Below, piece after piece: positions 9,060 through 17,452 of a DNA stretch of 64,000 nucleotides. The stretch is from contig NZ_CP074149.1 of NCBI RefSeq assembly GCF_019968765.1, forward strand, positions 3,038,001-3,102,000, written 5' to 3'. The DNA comes from Enterobacter sp. JBIWA008 (GTDB taxonomy: Bacteria; Pseudomonadota; Gammaproteobacteria; Enterobacterales; Enterobacteriaceae). The position numbers and the translations under genes were made by a program. The stretch's first letter is position 1. The number at the start of each line of letters is the position of its first letter. The notes below the pieces were generated by a model, which ran no database searches, was not told where the DNA came from, and saw only the letters and a program-made list of their open reading frames with translations.

Positions 9060-10802
9060 ATGCGTGCTCTGCCCCGCTCTGCCGGTACAGACGTTGCAGC
9101 CCAGTGTTTTTTGAACGCCCTGTTGCGCGAAACGAAGGACTGGCGCTATCTCCCCGCTACCGCTGCGGATGCGCTACCGAACATTCATATCCCGCTGTCC
9201 CAAACTCAGGCGCTTCGGGTTCCGGTACGCTATTTCTCTCCTACCCAGCATCATCAGTACCGCTTCCCGGCAACGCTTATTCAGAGCAACAGCGATGACG
9301 GTGACACCGTCACATTTTATCAACTGGTTGATTTAATTATTGAAAACCCGTCAGTAAAAGGCTCACTGGATGCCGATACGCTGGCGCGTTTTAAGCAGCG
9401 CGTTCTCGAAAGCCATGCGCACACCTGGCAGGCGATCGATCTGCGTCACGGCTGGGCCACCCTGCGCGATAAGCCGCTGACGTTTGCCGACGCGGAACAG
9501 GCGCTGCTGGTCGGCCACGCGTTTCACCCGGCACCGAAGTCGCACGAGCCGTTCAACGAAACCGAAGCGCGTCGCTATCTGCCCGATTTCGCCTCCCGCT
9601 TCCCGCTGCGCTGGTTTGCCGTTGAGAGCACGCTCGTTGCCGGCGACAGCCTGAACGTCTCCCTGCGCGAGCGTCTGCTGCGCTTCGCGGCCCAGAGCGC
9701 GCCCGAGCTGCTCGGCCACTTCACCGATACCCGCTGGCTGCTGCCGATGCATCCGTGGCAGGCCGACTATCTGCTGGAGCAGGACTGGTGCCAGCGTCTG
9801 GCGGAAAACGGCTCATTGCAGGACCTGGGCGAAGCGGGCGCGCAGTGGTTACCTACCAGCTCGTCGCGTTCGCTGTACAGCGAAACCAACAGCGACATGA
9901 TTAAGTTCTCCCTCAGCGTGCGTCTGACCAACTCCGTGCGCACGCTGTCGGTCAAAGAAGTTAAGCGCGGAATGCGCCTGGCGCGCCTGGCGAAAACGGA
10001 ACGCTGGCAAGATTTACAGGCGCGCTACCCGACCATGCGCGTGATGCAGGAGGACGGCTGGGCGGGGCTGCGTGATGACCGCGGCGTCATTCAGGAAGAG
10101 AGCCTGATGGCCCTGCGCGTCAACCTGCTGTTCGATACGCCTGACACCCAGACCAACGTGCTGGTGAGCCTGACCCAGGCCGCGCCGGACGGCGGCGACA
10201 GCCTGCTGGCCGCGGCGGTCCGCCGTCTGAGCCAGCGTCTCGATTTACCGCTCGCCCAGGCCGCCCGCTGCTGGCTGGACGCCTACTGCGACCGCGTATT
10301 GCTTCCGCTGTTCAGCGCCGAGGCGGACTACGGTCTGGTCCTGCTGGCGCACCAGCAGAATATCCTCGTTGAAATGCAGCAGGATTTCCCCGTCGGGCTT
10401 ATCTACCGCGACTGCCAGGGCAGCGCGTGGACCGAAAGCGCCGACGCGTGGCTTAAAGAGGCGGGGGAAACGGAGGTGGAAAACCGCTTCGGTGAGAGCC
10501 AGCTGCTGCGCTACTTCCCTTACTACCTGCTGCTGAACTCTACCCTTGCCGTCACCGCCGCCCTCGCCGCCGCCGGTTTTGACAGCGAGGAGAGCCTGAT
10601 GTCCCGGGTTCGCGACGCGCTGGCGGAACTGCGCCGCACGGCGAAGCAGACCCGCTGCCTCGACTACGTGCTCGACAGCCCGACCTGGAACTGCAAAGGC
10701 AACTTCTTCTGCTACCTGCACGATCGTAATGAAAACACCATCGCCGATCCGGCGGTGATCTATTTCGACTTTAGCAACCCGTTTTACAAGGAGAAGGCGT
10801 AA
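9060..10802 (+). CDS. iucA: Aerobactin synthesis: N2-citryl-N6-acetyl-N6-hydroxylysine synthase
   Basis: IucA is a cytosolic NRPS-independent siderophore (NIS) synthetase that uses ATP to join the first N6-acetyl-N6-hydroxylysine to citrate. The 580-residue length fits the family, and the NIS motifs are present: GHAFHPAPKSHEPF near residue 160, PMHPWQADY near 230, an SSSRSLYSETNSDMIKFSLS adenylate-site block near 270 and LLAHQQNILVEM near 430. GAGG lies 8 bases before the ATG. The stop TAA shares its last base with the iucB ATG (TAATG), the first of a chain of overlaps that couples the operon. Confidence 0.95.
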   Translation: MRALPRSAGTDVAAQCFLNALLRETKDWRYLPATAADALPNIHIPLSQTQALRVPVRYFSPTQHHQYRFPATLIQSNSDDGDTVTFYQLVDLIIENPSVKGSLDADTLARFKQRVLESHAHTWQAIDLRHGWATLRDKPLTFADAEQALLVGHAFHPAPKSHEPFNETEARRYLPDFASRFPLRWFAVESTLVAGDSLNVSLRERLLRFAAQSAPELLGHFTDTRWLLPMHPWQADYLLEQDWCQRLAENGSLQDLGEAGAQWLPTSSSRSLYSETNSDMIKFSLSVRLTNSVRTLSVKEVKRGMRLARLAKTERWQDLQARYPTMRVMQEDGWAGLRDDRGVIQEESLMALRVNLLFDTPDTQTNVLVSLTQAAPDGGDSLLAAAVRRLSQRLDLPLAQAARCWLDAYCDRVLLPLFSAEADYGLVLLAHQQNILVEMQQDFPVGLIYRDCQGSAWTESADAWLKEAGETEVENRFGESQLLRYFPYYLLLNSTLAVTAALAAAGFDSEESLMSRVRDALAELRRTAKQTRCLDYVLDSPTWNCKGNFFCYLHDRNENTIADPAVIYFDFSNPFYKEKA

Positions 10803-11749
10803 TGGCCATCGCGAATATCGTCCATTCCGGCTACGGCTTTCGCTGCACCGCAACGGATCGCGCGCTGCCGCTGACGTTGGGTCTCGACGGCAGCGTGGTG
10901 CTGGAGCGTCTGAATGAGATCCCGAACGGCTGGCTGGTGGAAGCCCTGGATCAGCTGTTTGTTGCCGCGCCCGCGCTGAACGGCGTTACCCTGCCCTGGG
11001 CGACCTGGCAGGATGAACCCCAGGCGCAGGCGCTGTTTAGCCTGGCCCACGGGGACTATCTGGCACGCGAAACCTTCTGGCAGCTGCCGCTGTGGCTGAA
11101 AGGCGAACGGCCGCAGGCCAGCGGCGGGATGCAGTTTGATGAGAGCCGTCAGCTGTACTTCCCGCTGCGTCCTCACCGTCCGCAGGGCGAAGTGTACCGC
11201 CGTTACGATCCGCAAATTAAGCGCACCCTCAGCTTCCGCGTGGCCGACGTGGCGCTGGACGGCGAGCGCTTTACCCAATGGATGAATAACCCGCGCGTCA
11301 ACGCCTTCTGGGAGATGGCAGGTCCGCAGGCCGAGCAGGAAAGCTACCTGCGCCGACAGCTTGACTCGACCTACTGCTACCCGGTTATCGGCTGCTTCGA
11401 CGACCAGCCGTTCGGCTATTTTGAGCTCTACTGGGCGGCGGAAGACCGCATTGGCCGCCACTACCGCTGGCAGCCGTTTGACCGCGGCCTGCACATGCTG
11501 GTGGGCGAAGAGAACTGGCGCGGCGCGCAGTTCATCCGCAGCTGGCTGCGCGGCCTGAGCCACTATCTGTATCTCGATGAACCGCGCACCGCGCGCATTG
11601 TCGCCGAGCCGCGCTTCGACAACCAGCGCCTGTTCCGCCACCTGGCCTCCGCCGGTTTTGACACGGTGAAAGAGTTCGACTTCCCGCACAAGCGCTCGCG
11701 CCTCATCATGAGCCAGCGTCACCGCTTCTTCAGCGAGGTGGAACTGTGA
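10802..11749 (+). CDS. iucB: Aerobactin synthesis: N6-hydroxylysine O/N-acetyltransferase
   Basis: IucB transfers acetyl from acetyl-CoA to N6-hydroxylysine, making the hydroxamate that binds iron. The 315-residue protein has the IucB layout: an N-terminal half, then a GNAT-type domain from about residue 135 (LSFRVADVALDGERFTQWM, FGYFELYWAAEDRIGRHY, HMLVGEENWRGAQF, ARIVAEPRFDNQRLF). It overlaps iucA by 1 base and iucC by 4 bases (GTGA). Confidence 0.95.
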   Translation: MAIANIVHSGYGFRCTATDRALPLTLGLDGSVVLERLNEIPNGWLVEALDQLFVAAPALNGVTLPWATWQDEPQAQALFSLAHGDYLARETFWQLPLWLKGERPQASGGMQFDESRQLYFPLRPHRPQGEVYRRYDPQIKRTLSFRVADVALDGERFTQWMNNPRVNAFWEMAGPQAEQESYLRRQLDSTYCYPVIGCFDDQPFGYFELYWAAEDRIGRHYRWQPFDRGLHMLVGEENWRGAQFIRSWLRGLSHYLYLDEPRTARIVAEPRFDNQRLFRHLASAGFDTVKEFDFPHKRSRLIMSQRHRFFSEVEL

Positions 11750-13488
11750 ACGCGCTCTGGCAGAAAGTGAACCGCGAGATGGTGGCGAAGATCCTCGCCG
11801 AGCTGGAATATGAACGCACCCTGCGCGCCGAGCCGGTTTCGTCGGACGGCTGGCGCATCACCATGGGCGACGAGTCCTGGCTGTTTCGCGCCGCGCGCGG
11901 GATCTGGGGCTGGCTGCATATCGACCCGAATAGCCTGATCGCCGCCAGCGGCGACGCCGTCGAAGCGGAAAGCGCGGTGCTGCAGCTGGCGGCGGTGCTG
12001 GAGATGAGCGACGCGCAAACGGCAGAGCACATGGAAGATCTCTACGCCACGCTGCGCGGCGACATGCAGCTGCTGCAGGCGCGTGAAGCGCTGGACGCGG
12101 ACGCGCTGATCCACCTCGACCCGGACGAATTACAGTGTCTGATGAGCGGTCACCCGAAGTTTATTTTCAACAAAGGCCGCCGCGGCTGGGGGCTGGACGC
12201 GCTGCGTCAGTACGCGCCTGAGTATCGCGGACGTTTTCGCCTGCACTGGGTTGCCGTTCAGCGGGAGCATCTGGTCTGGAGCAGCGACGCCGAGTGCGAC
12301 ATTCATACTCTGCTGGCCAGCGCCATGGACAACACCGAGCGCGCCCGCTTTGACGCCCGCTGGCAGGGGCTGGGCCTCGACGACGGCTGGCTGCCGGTGC
12401 CTCTGCACCCGTGGCAGTGGCAGCAGAAGATCGCCATTCATTTCCTGGCGCAGCTGGCGCGCGGAGAGATGGTTGAGCTGGGCGAATTTGGCGACGAGTA
12501 TCTGGCGCAGCAGTCCCTGCGCACGCTCACCAACGTCAGCCGTCGCGCTCCGTACGACATCAAGCTTCCGCTGACCATCTACAACACCTCCTGCTATCGC
12601 GGCATTCCGGGCAAGTACATTGCCGCCGGGCCGCTGGCCTCGCGCTGGCTGCAGCAGCAGTTTGCCACCGACGCCACGCTGATCCGCTCCGGTGCGCAGG
12701 TATTGGGCGAACCCGCCGCCGGCTATCTGTCGCATCCGGGCTACGCCGCGTTGCCGAAAGCACCCTATCGCTATCAGGAGATGCTGGGGGTGATCTGGCG
12801 CGAGAACCCGTCCTGTTATTTAGAAAACGGTGAACAGGCGGTGCTGATGGCGGCGCTGATGGAAACCGACAACGCCGGGCGTCCGCTTATCGACGCGTGG
12901 ATTAAACGCTCGGGGTTAAGCGCCGACGCGTGGCTGGAAAAGCTGTTTGAAGCAACGGTGATCCCGTTCTATCACCTGCTCTGCCGCTACGGCGTGGCGC
13001 TGATCGCCCACGGCCAGAACGTGACGCTGGTGATGAAGGATTACGTCCCGCAGCGCATCCTGCTGAAGGATTTCCAGGGCGATATGCGCCTGGTGGATGA
13101 GGATTTCCCGCAGGCGCAAAGCCTGCCGGAGCAGGTGAAGGCCGTCACTGCGCGCCTGAGCGCGGATTACATTATTCACGACCTGCAAACCGGCAACTTT
13201 GTGACGGTGCTGCGCTTTATCTCGCGCCTCACTCTGCAATGCGGCGTGAGCGAAACCCGTTTCTATCAGATCCTGGCGCAGGTTTTACACCGCTATATGG
13301 TCGCGCACCCGGATCTTGCGGAGCGCTTCGCGACGTTCGACCTGTTCAAGCCGCAGATTATTCGCGTGATCCTCAACCCGGTCAAACTGACCTTCTCCGA
13401 ACACGACGGCGGCAGCCGCATGCTGCCGAACTACGTCACCGACCTTGATAACCCTCTTTTTCTCGCCTCCCGGGAGTCAGCGCAATGA
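11746..13488 (+). CDS. iucC: Aerobactin synthase
   Basis: IucC is the second NIS synthetase and adds the second acetyl-hydroxylysine to the IucA product to finish aerobactin. The start is a GTG inside the iucB stop (GTGA), giving 580 residues. Family motifs are GHPKFIFNKGRRGW near residue 134, VPLHPWQWQQKI near 221, the TNVSRRAPYDIKLPLTIYNT adenylate-site block near 265, and LIAHGQNVTLVMKDYVPQRI near 420. It overlaps iucD by ATGA. Like IucA it belongs to the IucA/IucC family; the two are diverged paralogues. Confidence 0.95.
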   Translation: MNALWQKVNREMVAKILAELEYERTLRAEPVSSDGWRITMGDESWLFRAARGIWGWLHIDPNSLIAASGDAVEAESAVLQLAAVLEMSDAQTAEHMEDLYATLRGDMQLLQAREALDADALIHLDPDELQCLMSGHPKFIFNKGRRGWGLDALRQYAPEYRGRFRLHWVAVQREHLVWSSDAECDIHTLLASAMDNTERARFDARWQGLGLDDGWLPVPLHPWQWQQKIAIHFLAQLARGEMVELGEFGDEYLAQQSLRTLTNVSRRAPYDIKLPLTIYNTSCYRGIPGKYIAAGPLASRWLQQQFATDATLIRSGAQVLGEPAAGYLSHPGYAALPKAPYRYQEMLGVIWRENPSCYLENGEQAVLMAALMETDNAGRPLIDAWIKRSGLSADAWLEKLFEATVIPFYHLLCRYGVALIAHGQNVTLVMKDYVPQRILLKDFQGDMRLVDEDFPQAQSLPEQVKAVTARLSADYIIHDLQTGNFVTVLRFISRLTLQCGVSETRFYQILAQVLHRYMVAHPDLAERFATFDLFKPQIIRVILNPVKLTFSEHDGGSRMLPNYVTDLDNPLFLASRESAQ

Positions 13489-14810
13489 AAACCTATGATT
13501 TCATCGGCATTGGTATTGGCCCGTTTAACCTCAGCATCGCCGCTTTGGCCGAAGGGCTGGACGGCTTTAGCTCGCTGTTCCTTGAGCGTAAACCGCACTT
13601 CTCCTGGCACCCGGGGATGATGGTGCCGGACTGCCACATGCAGACCAGCTTCCTGAAGGATCTGGTCAGCGCCGTGGAGCCAACCAACCGCCACAGCTTC
13701 CTGAACTACCTGGTGCAGCGCAAAAAGTTCTACCGCTTCCTGACCACCGAGCAGCGCACCGTCTCCCGCGAGGAGTTTGCGGACTACCTGTGCTGGGCGG
13801 CGGAAAACCTCACCAACCTCGCCTTCAGCCAGCAGGTGCAGCAGGCGAGCTTTGATGAGAAAAGCGGCCTGTTTGAGGTGGTGACCCAGCGCGATCGCTT
13901 CCTGGCGCGCCACGTCTGCGTGGGGATTGGCAAACAGATCAACCTGCCTGACTGCGTCACGACGCAGGACGATACCTGCTTCCACGCCAGCGAGATGATG
14001 CTGCGCACGCCGGATCTCACCGGCAAGCGCGTCACCGTCGTCGGCGGCGGCCAGAGCGGGGCCGACCTGTTTTTGAATATCTTCCGCGGCGAATGGGGCC
14101 AGCCGCTGAGCCTGAACTGGATCTCGCGCCGCAATAACTATAACGCGCTGGATGAAGCCGCCTTTGCCAACGAGTATTTCACGCCGGAGTACGTGGACAG
14201 CTTCTCCACCCTCGGTGAAGAGGCCCGTCGTCAGATGCTGCACGAGCAGAAGATGACCTCCGACGGGATTACTACCGATTCCCTGCTGGCGATTTACCGC
14301 GCCATGTACCACCGCTTCGAAGTGCTGCGTGAAAAACCCTGGGCGCACCTCCTGCCGTCCCGCTCGTTGACGGCCCTGACGCGCCAGGAAAACGGACATC
14401 GTCTGAGCATTCAGCATCACCTCGACGGCGGCCGCGAGCAGCTGGAGAGCGACGTGGTGATTTTCGCCACCGGCTACCGCGCCGTTCAGCCCGCGTTCCT
14501 CGCGCCGCTGTCTCATCGCCTGCATCTGGATACGGACGAAGCCTTCTGCATCAACAACGATTTCACCCTCGAATGGGACGGCCCGCAAAGCAACCGCCTG
14601 TTCGCCGTGAATGCCGGGATGCACCGTCTCGGCATTGCCGAACCCCAGCTCAGCCTGATGGCCTGGCGCGCGGCGCGGATCTTGAATCGCGCGCACGCTG
14701 ACGAGCCGTTTGAGCTGGCCACCACACCCGGCGTTATCCACTGGCGCACCACCGCCAGCCCGGACAGCAGCCCGGTTTTTAAATCGTTAGCAAAAACCAC
14801 CGAGTACTGA
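13485..14810 (+). CDS. iucD: L-lysine N6-monooxygenase (aerobactin pathway, first step)
   Basis: IucD hydroxylates the side-chain nitrogen of lysine using FAD, NADPH and oxygen. In the 441-residue product the FAD-binding motif GIGIGPFNL is at residues 5-13, the NADPH-binding GGGQSGAD follows the middle of the chain, and the late ATGYR motif of this monooxygenase class is present. Its ATG lies in the iucC stop. The iutA gene follows after 26 bp with its own good ribosome site (AGGA). Confidence 0.95.
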   Translation: MKTYDFIGIGIGPFNLSIAALAEGLDGFSSLFLERKPHFSWHPGMMVPDCHMQTSFLKDLVSAVEPTNRHSFLNYLVQRKKFYRFLTTEQRTVSREEFADYLCWAAENLTNLAFSQQVQQASFDEKSGLFEVVTQRDRFLARHVCVGIGKQINLPDCVTTQDDTCFHASEMMLRTPDLTGKRVTVVGGGQSGADLFLNIFRGEWGQPLSLNWISRRNNYNALDEAAFANEYFTPEYVDSFSTLGEEARRQMLHEQKMTSDGITTDSLLAIYRAMYHRFEVLREKPWAHLLPSRSLTALTRQENGHRLSIQHHLDGGREQLESDVVIFATGYRAVQPAFLAPLSHRLHLDTDEAFCINNDFTLEWDGPQSNRLFAVNAGMHRLGIAEPQLSLMAWRAARILNRAHADEPFELATTPGVIHWRTTASPDSSPVFKSLAKTTEY

Positions 14811-14836
14811 CACACACAATCAGGATCAACATAACA

Positions 14837-17026
14837 ATGAAACGTTCTCATCTTTGGGTTTTAAATCCTTGCTTGCTTGCAATGCTTTCTACCTCTGCGT
14901 GGGCGGAAGAACAAAAGGAAGAAAATATCGTTGTCTCCGCCAGCCGCGCGCACCGCAGCGTGGCGGAGATGGCGCAGACCACCTGGGTTATTGAGCGGGC
15001 TGAAATTGAGCAGCAGGTTCAGGGCGGGAAAGAGATTAAAGAAGTGCTGGCGCAGCTGATCCCGGGCATGGACGTCAGCAGCCAGGGGCGTACCAACTAC
15101 GGCATGAACCTGCGCGGCCGCTCCATGATGGTGATGGTGGACGGCGTTCGCCTGAACTCGTCCCGCAGCGACAGCCGCCAGCTGGACTCTATCGATCCGT
15201 TCAACATTGACCGTATCGAAGTGATCTCCGGCGCCACGTCACTCTACGGCGGCGGCAGCACCGGCGGCCTGGTGAACATCGTCACCAAAAAAGGCCAGCC
15301 GGAGACCGAAGTGGAGTTTCAGACTGGGACAAAAAGCGGATTTAACAGCCACAACGACCACGATGAGAACGTGTCGGCAGCCGTAAGCGGCGGCAACGAC
15401 AACGCCTCCGGTCGTCTGTCGGTGTCGTATCAGCGCTACGGCGGCTGGTATGACGGCAAAGGCAACGAGGTGATTATTGATAACACCCAGACCGGCCTCC
15501 AGTATTCCGACCGTATTGATGTGATGGGCACAGGCACCATTAACATCGACGATCGTCAGCAGCTGCAGCTGACTACCCAGTACTACAAGAGCGAGTCCGA
15601 CGGCAAGCATGGTCTGTATCTCGGGAAGAACTTCTCGGCGGTAACGGGCGATGCGACCGCGTACAACAAAGGTAACCTCGACTCTGACCGCGTACCGGGT
15701 ACCGAGCGCCATCTGATTAACCTGCAGTACTCCAATACCGACTTCTGGGGCCAGGATCTGGTCGCGCAGATTTACTATCGCGACGAGAGCCTGACCTACT
15801 ATCCGTTCCCGACCCTGACCAAAGGCGTGGTGAGCAGCATCGGTGCGTCCCAGCAGAAAACCGATTTCTACGGCGGAAAGCTGACGCTGAACAGCAAGCC
15901 GATGGACGATTTAACGCTGACCTGGGGTGTGGATGCCGACCACGAAACCTTCGACGCCAACCAGCAGTTCTTTAACCTGAGCAAAGCGGCCGCGAGCGGC
16001 GGCATGGAGCTGGACAACGCCTACAACGTGGGCCGTTACCCAGGCTACAGCATTACTAACCTCGCCCCGTTCCTGCAGGCCAGCTATGACGTTGACGCCA
16101 TCACCCTGAGCGGCGGCGTGCGTTATCAGTACACCGAGAACAAGGTGGATGACTTTGTCGGTTACACCCAGCAGCAGGCCATCGCCACCGGGAAAGCCAC
16201 CTCGGCAGACGCTGTGCCGGGCGGGAAAACCGATTACAACAACTTCCTGTTTAACGCCGGGATCCTCGGTCGCCTGACCGAACAGCAGCAGGTGTGGTTT
16301 AACTTCTCCCAGGGCTTCGAAATTCCGGACCTGGCGAAGTACTACGGCTCCGGCACCTATCAGCTCAGCAACGGTCACTATCGCCTGCTGAACAGCGTCA
16401 ACGTGAACGACTCGACGCTGGACGGTATCAAAGTCAACGCTTATGAGCTTGGCTGGCGCTACACCGGGGATAACCTGCGCACGCAGGTAGCGGCGTATTA
16501 CTCGCTCTCGGATAAAACCATCACCATTAACAAGACGGATATGACCATCAACCTGGAAGACGACAAGCGTCGTATCTACGGGGTGGAAGGTCAGGTGGAC
16601 TATTTCTTCACCGACAGCGACTGGAGCACCGGCGCGAACTTTAACGCCATCAAGTCTGAAACCCGCGAAAACGGCAAATGGGAGAAGCTGACGGTTGACA
16701 GCGCCAGCCCGTCGAAAGCCAGCGCATGGGTCAACTGGGCGCCGGGCGACTGGACCCTGCGCGTGCAGAGCACGCAGACCTTTGACGTGTCAGACTCCGA
16801 CGGCAAGAAGATCGATGGCTATAACACGGTCGACTTCCTGGGCAGCTACGCCCTGCCGGTGGGTAAGGTCAGCTTCAGCGTGGAAAACCTGCTGGACAAA
16901 GACTACACCACCGCCTGGGGCCAGCGCGCGCCGGGGCTGTATAGCCCAACCTACGGTGCACCGGGCCTGTATACCTATAAAGGCCGCGGACGTACCTTTG
17001 GTCTGAACTACTCCGTACTGTTCTGA
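14837..17026 (+). CDS. iutA: Ferric aerobactin outer-membrane receptor
   Basis: IutA is a TonB-dependent beta-barrel that imports ferric aerobactin. The 729-residue precursor begins with a signal peptide ending SAWA (about residue 23), then a TonB box ENIVVSASR, a plug domain (YGMNLRGRSMMVMVDGVRLN, GGGSTGGLVNIVTKK) and a barrel ending with the C-terminal pattern GRTFGLNYSVLF, whose last residue is phenylalanine as required for barrel assembly. It closes the operon and is followed by a strong terminator at 17033-17057. Confidence 0.95.
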   Translation: MKRSHLWVLNPCLLAMLSTSAWAEEQKEENIVVSASRAHRSVAEMAQTTWVIERAEIEQQVQGGKEIKEVLAQLIPGMDVSSQGRTNYGMNLRGRSMMVMVDGVRLNSSRSDSRQLDSIDPFNIDRIEVISGATSLYGGGSTGGLVNIVTKKGQPETEVEFQTGTKSGFNSHNDHDENVSAAVSGGNDNASGRLSVSYQRYGGWYDGKGNEVIIDNTQTGLQYSDRIDVMGTGTINIDDRQQLQLTTQYYKSESDGKHGLYLGKNFSAVTGDATAYNKGNLDSDRVPGTERHLINLQYSNTDFWGQDLVAQIYYRDESLTYYPFPTLTKGVVSSIGASQQKTDFYGGKLTLNSKPMDDLTLTWGVDADHETFDANQQFFNLSKAAASGGMELDNAYNVGRYPGYSITNLAPFLQASYDVDAITLSGGVRYQYTENKVDDFVGYTQQQAIATGKATSADAVPGGKTDYNNFLFNAGILGRLTEQQQVWFNFSQGFEIPDLAKYYGSGTYQLSNGHYRLLNSVNVNDSTLDGIKVNAYELGWRYTGDNLRTQVAAYYSLSDKTITINKTDMTINLEDDKRRIYGVEGQVDYFFTDSDWSTGANFNAIKSETRENGKWEKLTVDSASPSKASAWVNWAPGDWTLRVQSTQTFDVSDSDGKKIDGYNTVDFLGSYALPVGKVSFSVENLLDKDYTTAWGQRAPGLYSPTYGAPGLYTYKGRGRTFGLNYSVLF

Positions 17027-17032
17027 TCCTGC

Positions 17033-17057
17033 GCGCCGCCTGCGGGCGGCGCTTTTT
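17033..17057 (+). terminator. Intrinsic terminator of the aerobactin operon
   Basis: GCGCCGCC (17033-17040) pairs with GGCGGCGC (17045-17052) around a TGCG loop and is followed by five T's. It lies 6 bp after the iutA stop. Confidence 0.9.
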
Positions 17058-17143
17058 GCTGTGTAATTTCAATGCAAATTTGCCATAAAATCAGCGATTT
17101 GCTGAAATTGTCGGCAAACGAACGAAAAGCGCGTTTTCACCCT

Positions 17144-17172
17144 TTGACAAGGCGCACTGAGGTCGTTACTAT
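17144..17172 (+). promoter_or_regulatory. Promoter of tRNA-Asn copy 1
   Basis: TTGACA at 17144-17149 and TACTAT at 17167-17172 are 17 bp apart, 18 bp upstream of the tRNA. Nearly the same element stands before the copies at 23748 and 41188. Confidence 0.8.
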
Positions 17173-17190
17173 GCGCCTCGTTCACACGAT

Positions 17191-17266
17191 TCCTCTGTAG
17201 TTCAGTCGGTAGAACGGCGGACTGTTAATCCGTATGTCACTGGTTCGAGTCCAGTCAGAGGAGCCA
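17191..17266 (+). tRNA. asnT: tRNA-Asn (GTT), copy 1, asnT position
   Basis: This is a 76-base cloverleaf: acceptor stem TCCTCTG with CAGAGGA, D-arm TAGTTCAGTCGGTAGAA, anticodon loop CTGTTAA with GTT, T-arm GGTTCGAGTCC, encoded CCA. It is identical to the copies at 23748, 41113 (minus) and 42908. The position after mtfA matches asnT of E. coli. Its usual downstream terminator (AAGCCTGCTTT type, seen at the other copies) is replaced by island DNA, so its 3' end serves as the left attachment site of the element that follows. Confidence 0.97.
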
Positions 17267-17327
17267 AATTCTAGTCTCAGGACATCTCAATGAGTCCGGA
17301 GGCGTTTCAAAAACAAGCAGTTAGATT

Positions 17328-17363
17328 GACCCGGCTATCCTGATTAGGAAACCGGGTCTTTTT
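17328..17363 (+). terminator. Terminator carried in the left arm of element A
   Basis: GACCCGG (17328-17334) pairs with CCGGGTC (17352-17358), with an inner TCCT/AGGA pairing, followed by TTTTT. It replaces the native tRNA-Asn terminator. The same structure is found in element B at 41015-41051. Confidence 0.8.
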
Positions 17364-17452
17364 ATACCTGTAGTATTATAGTTTGGTCTTGGTTAATAAA
17401 CAGGGCATTAAAATCACTGAGTATTCATAAGTTTCTGCTTCCTGCTATATTG

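Noticed and set aside
13431..14741. Long open frame (436 codons) on the strand opposite iucD; similar ones opposite iucB, hisB and shiA
   Set aside because: The sense genes are certain, codon bias in GC-rich genes opens the opposite strand, and the antisense proteins show no family likeness or ribosome site.
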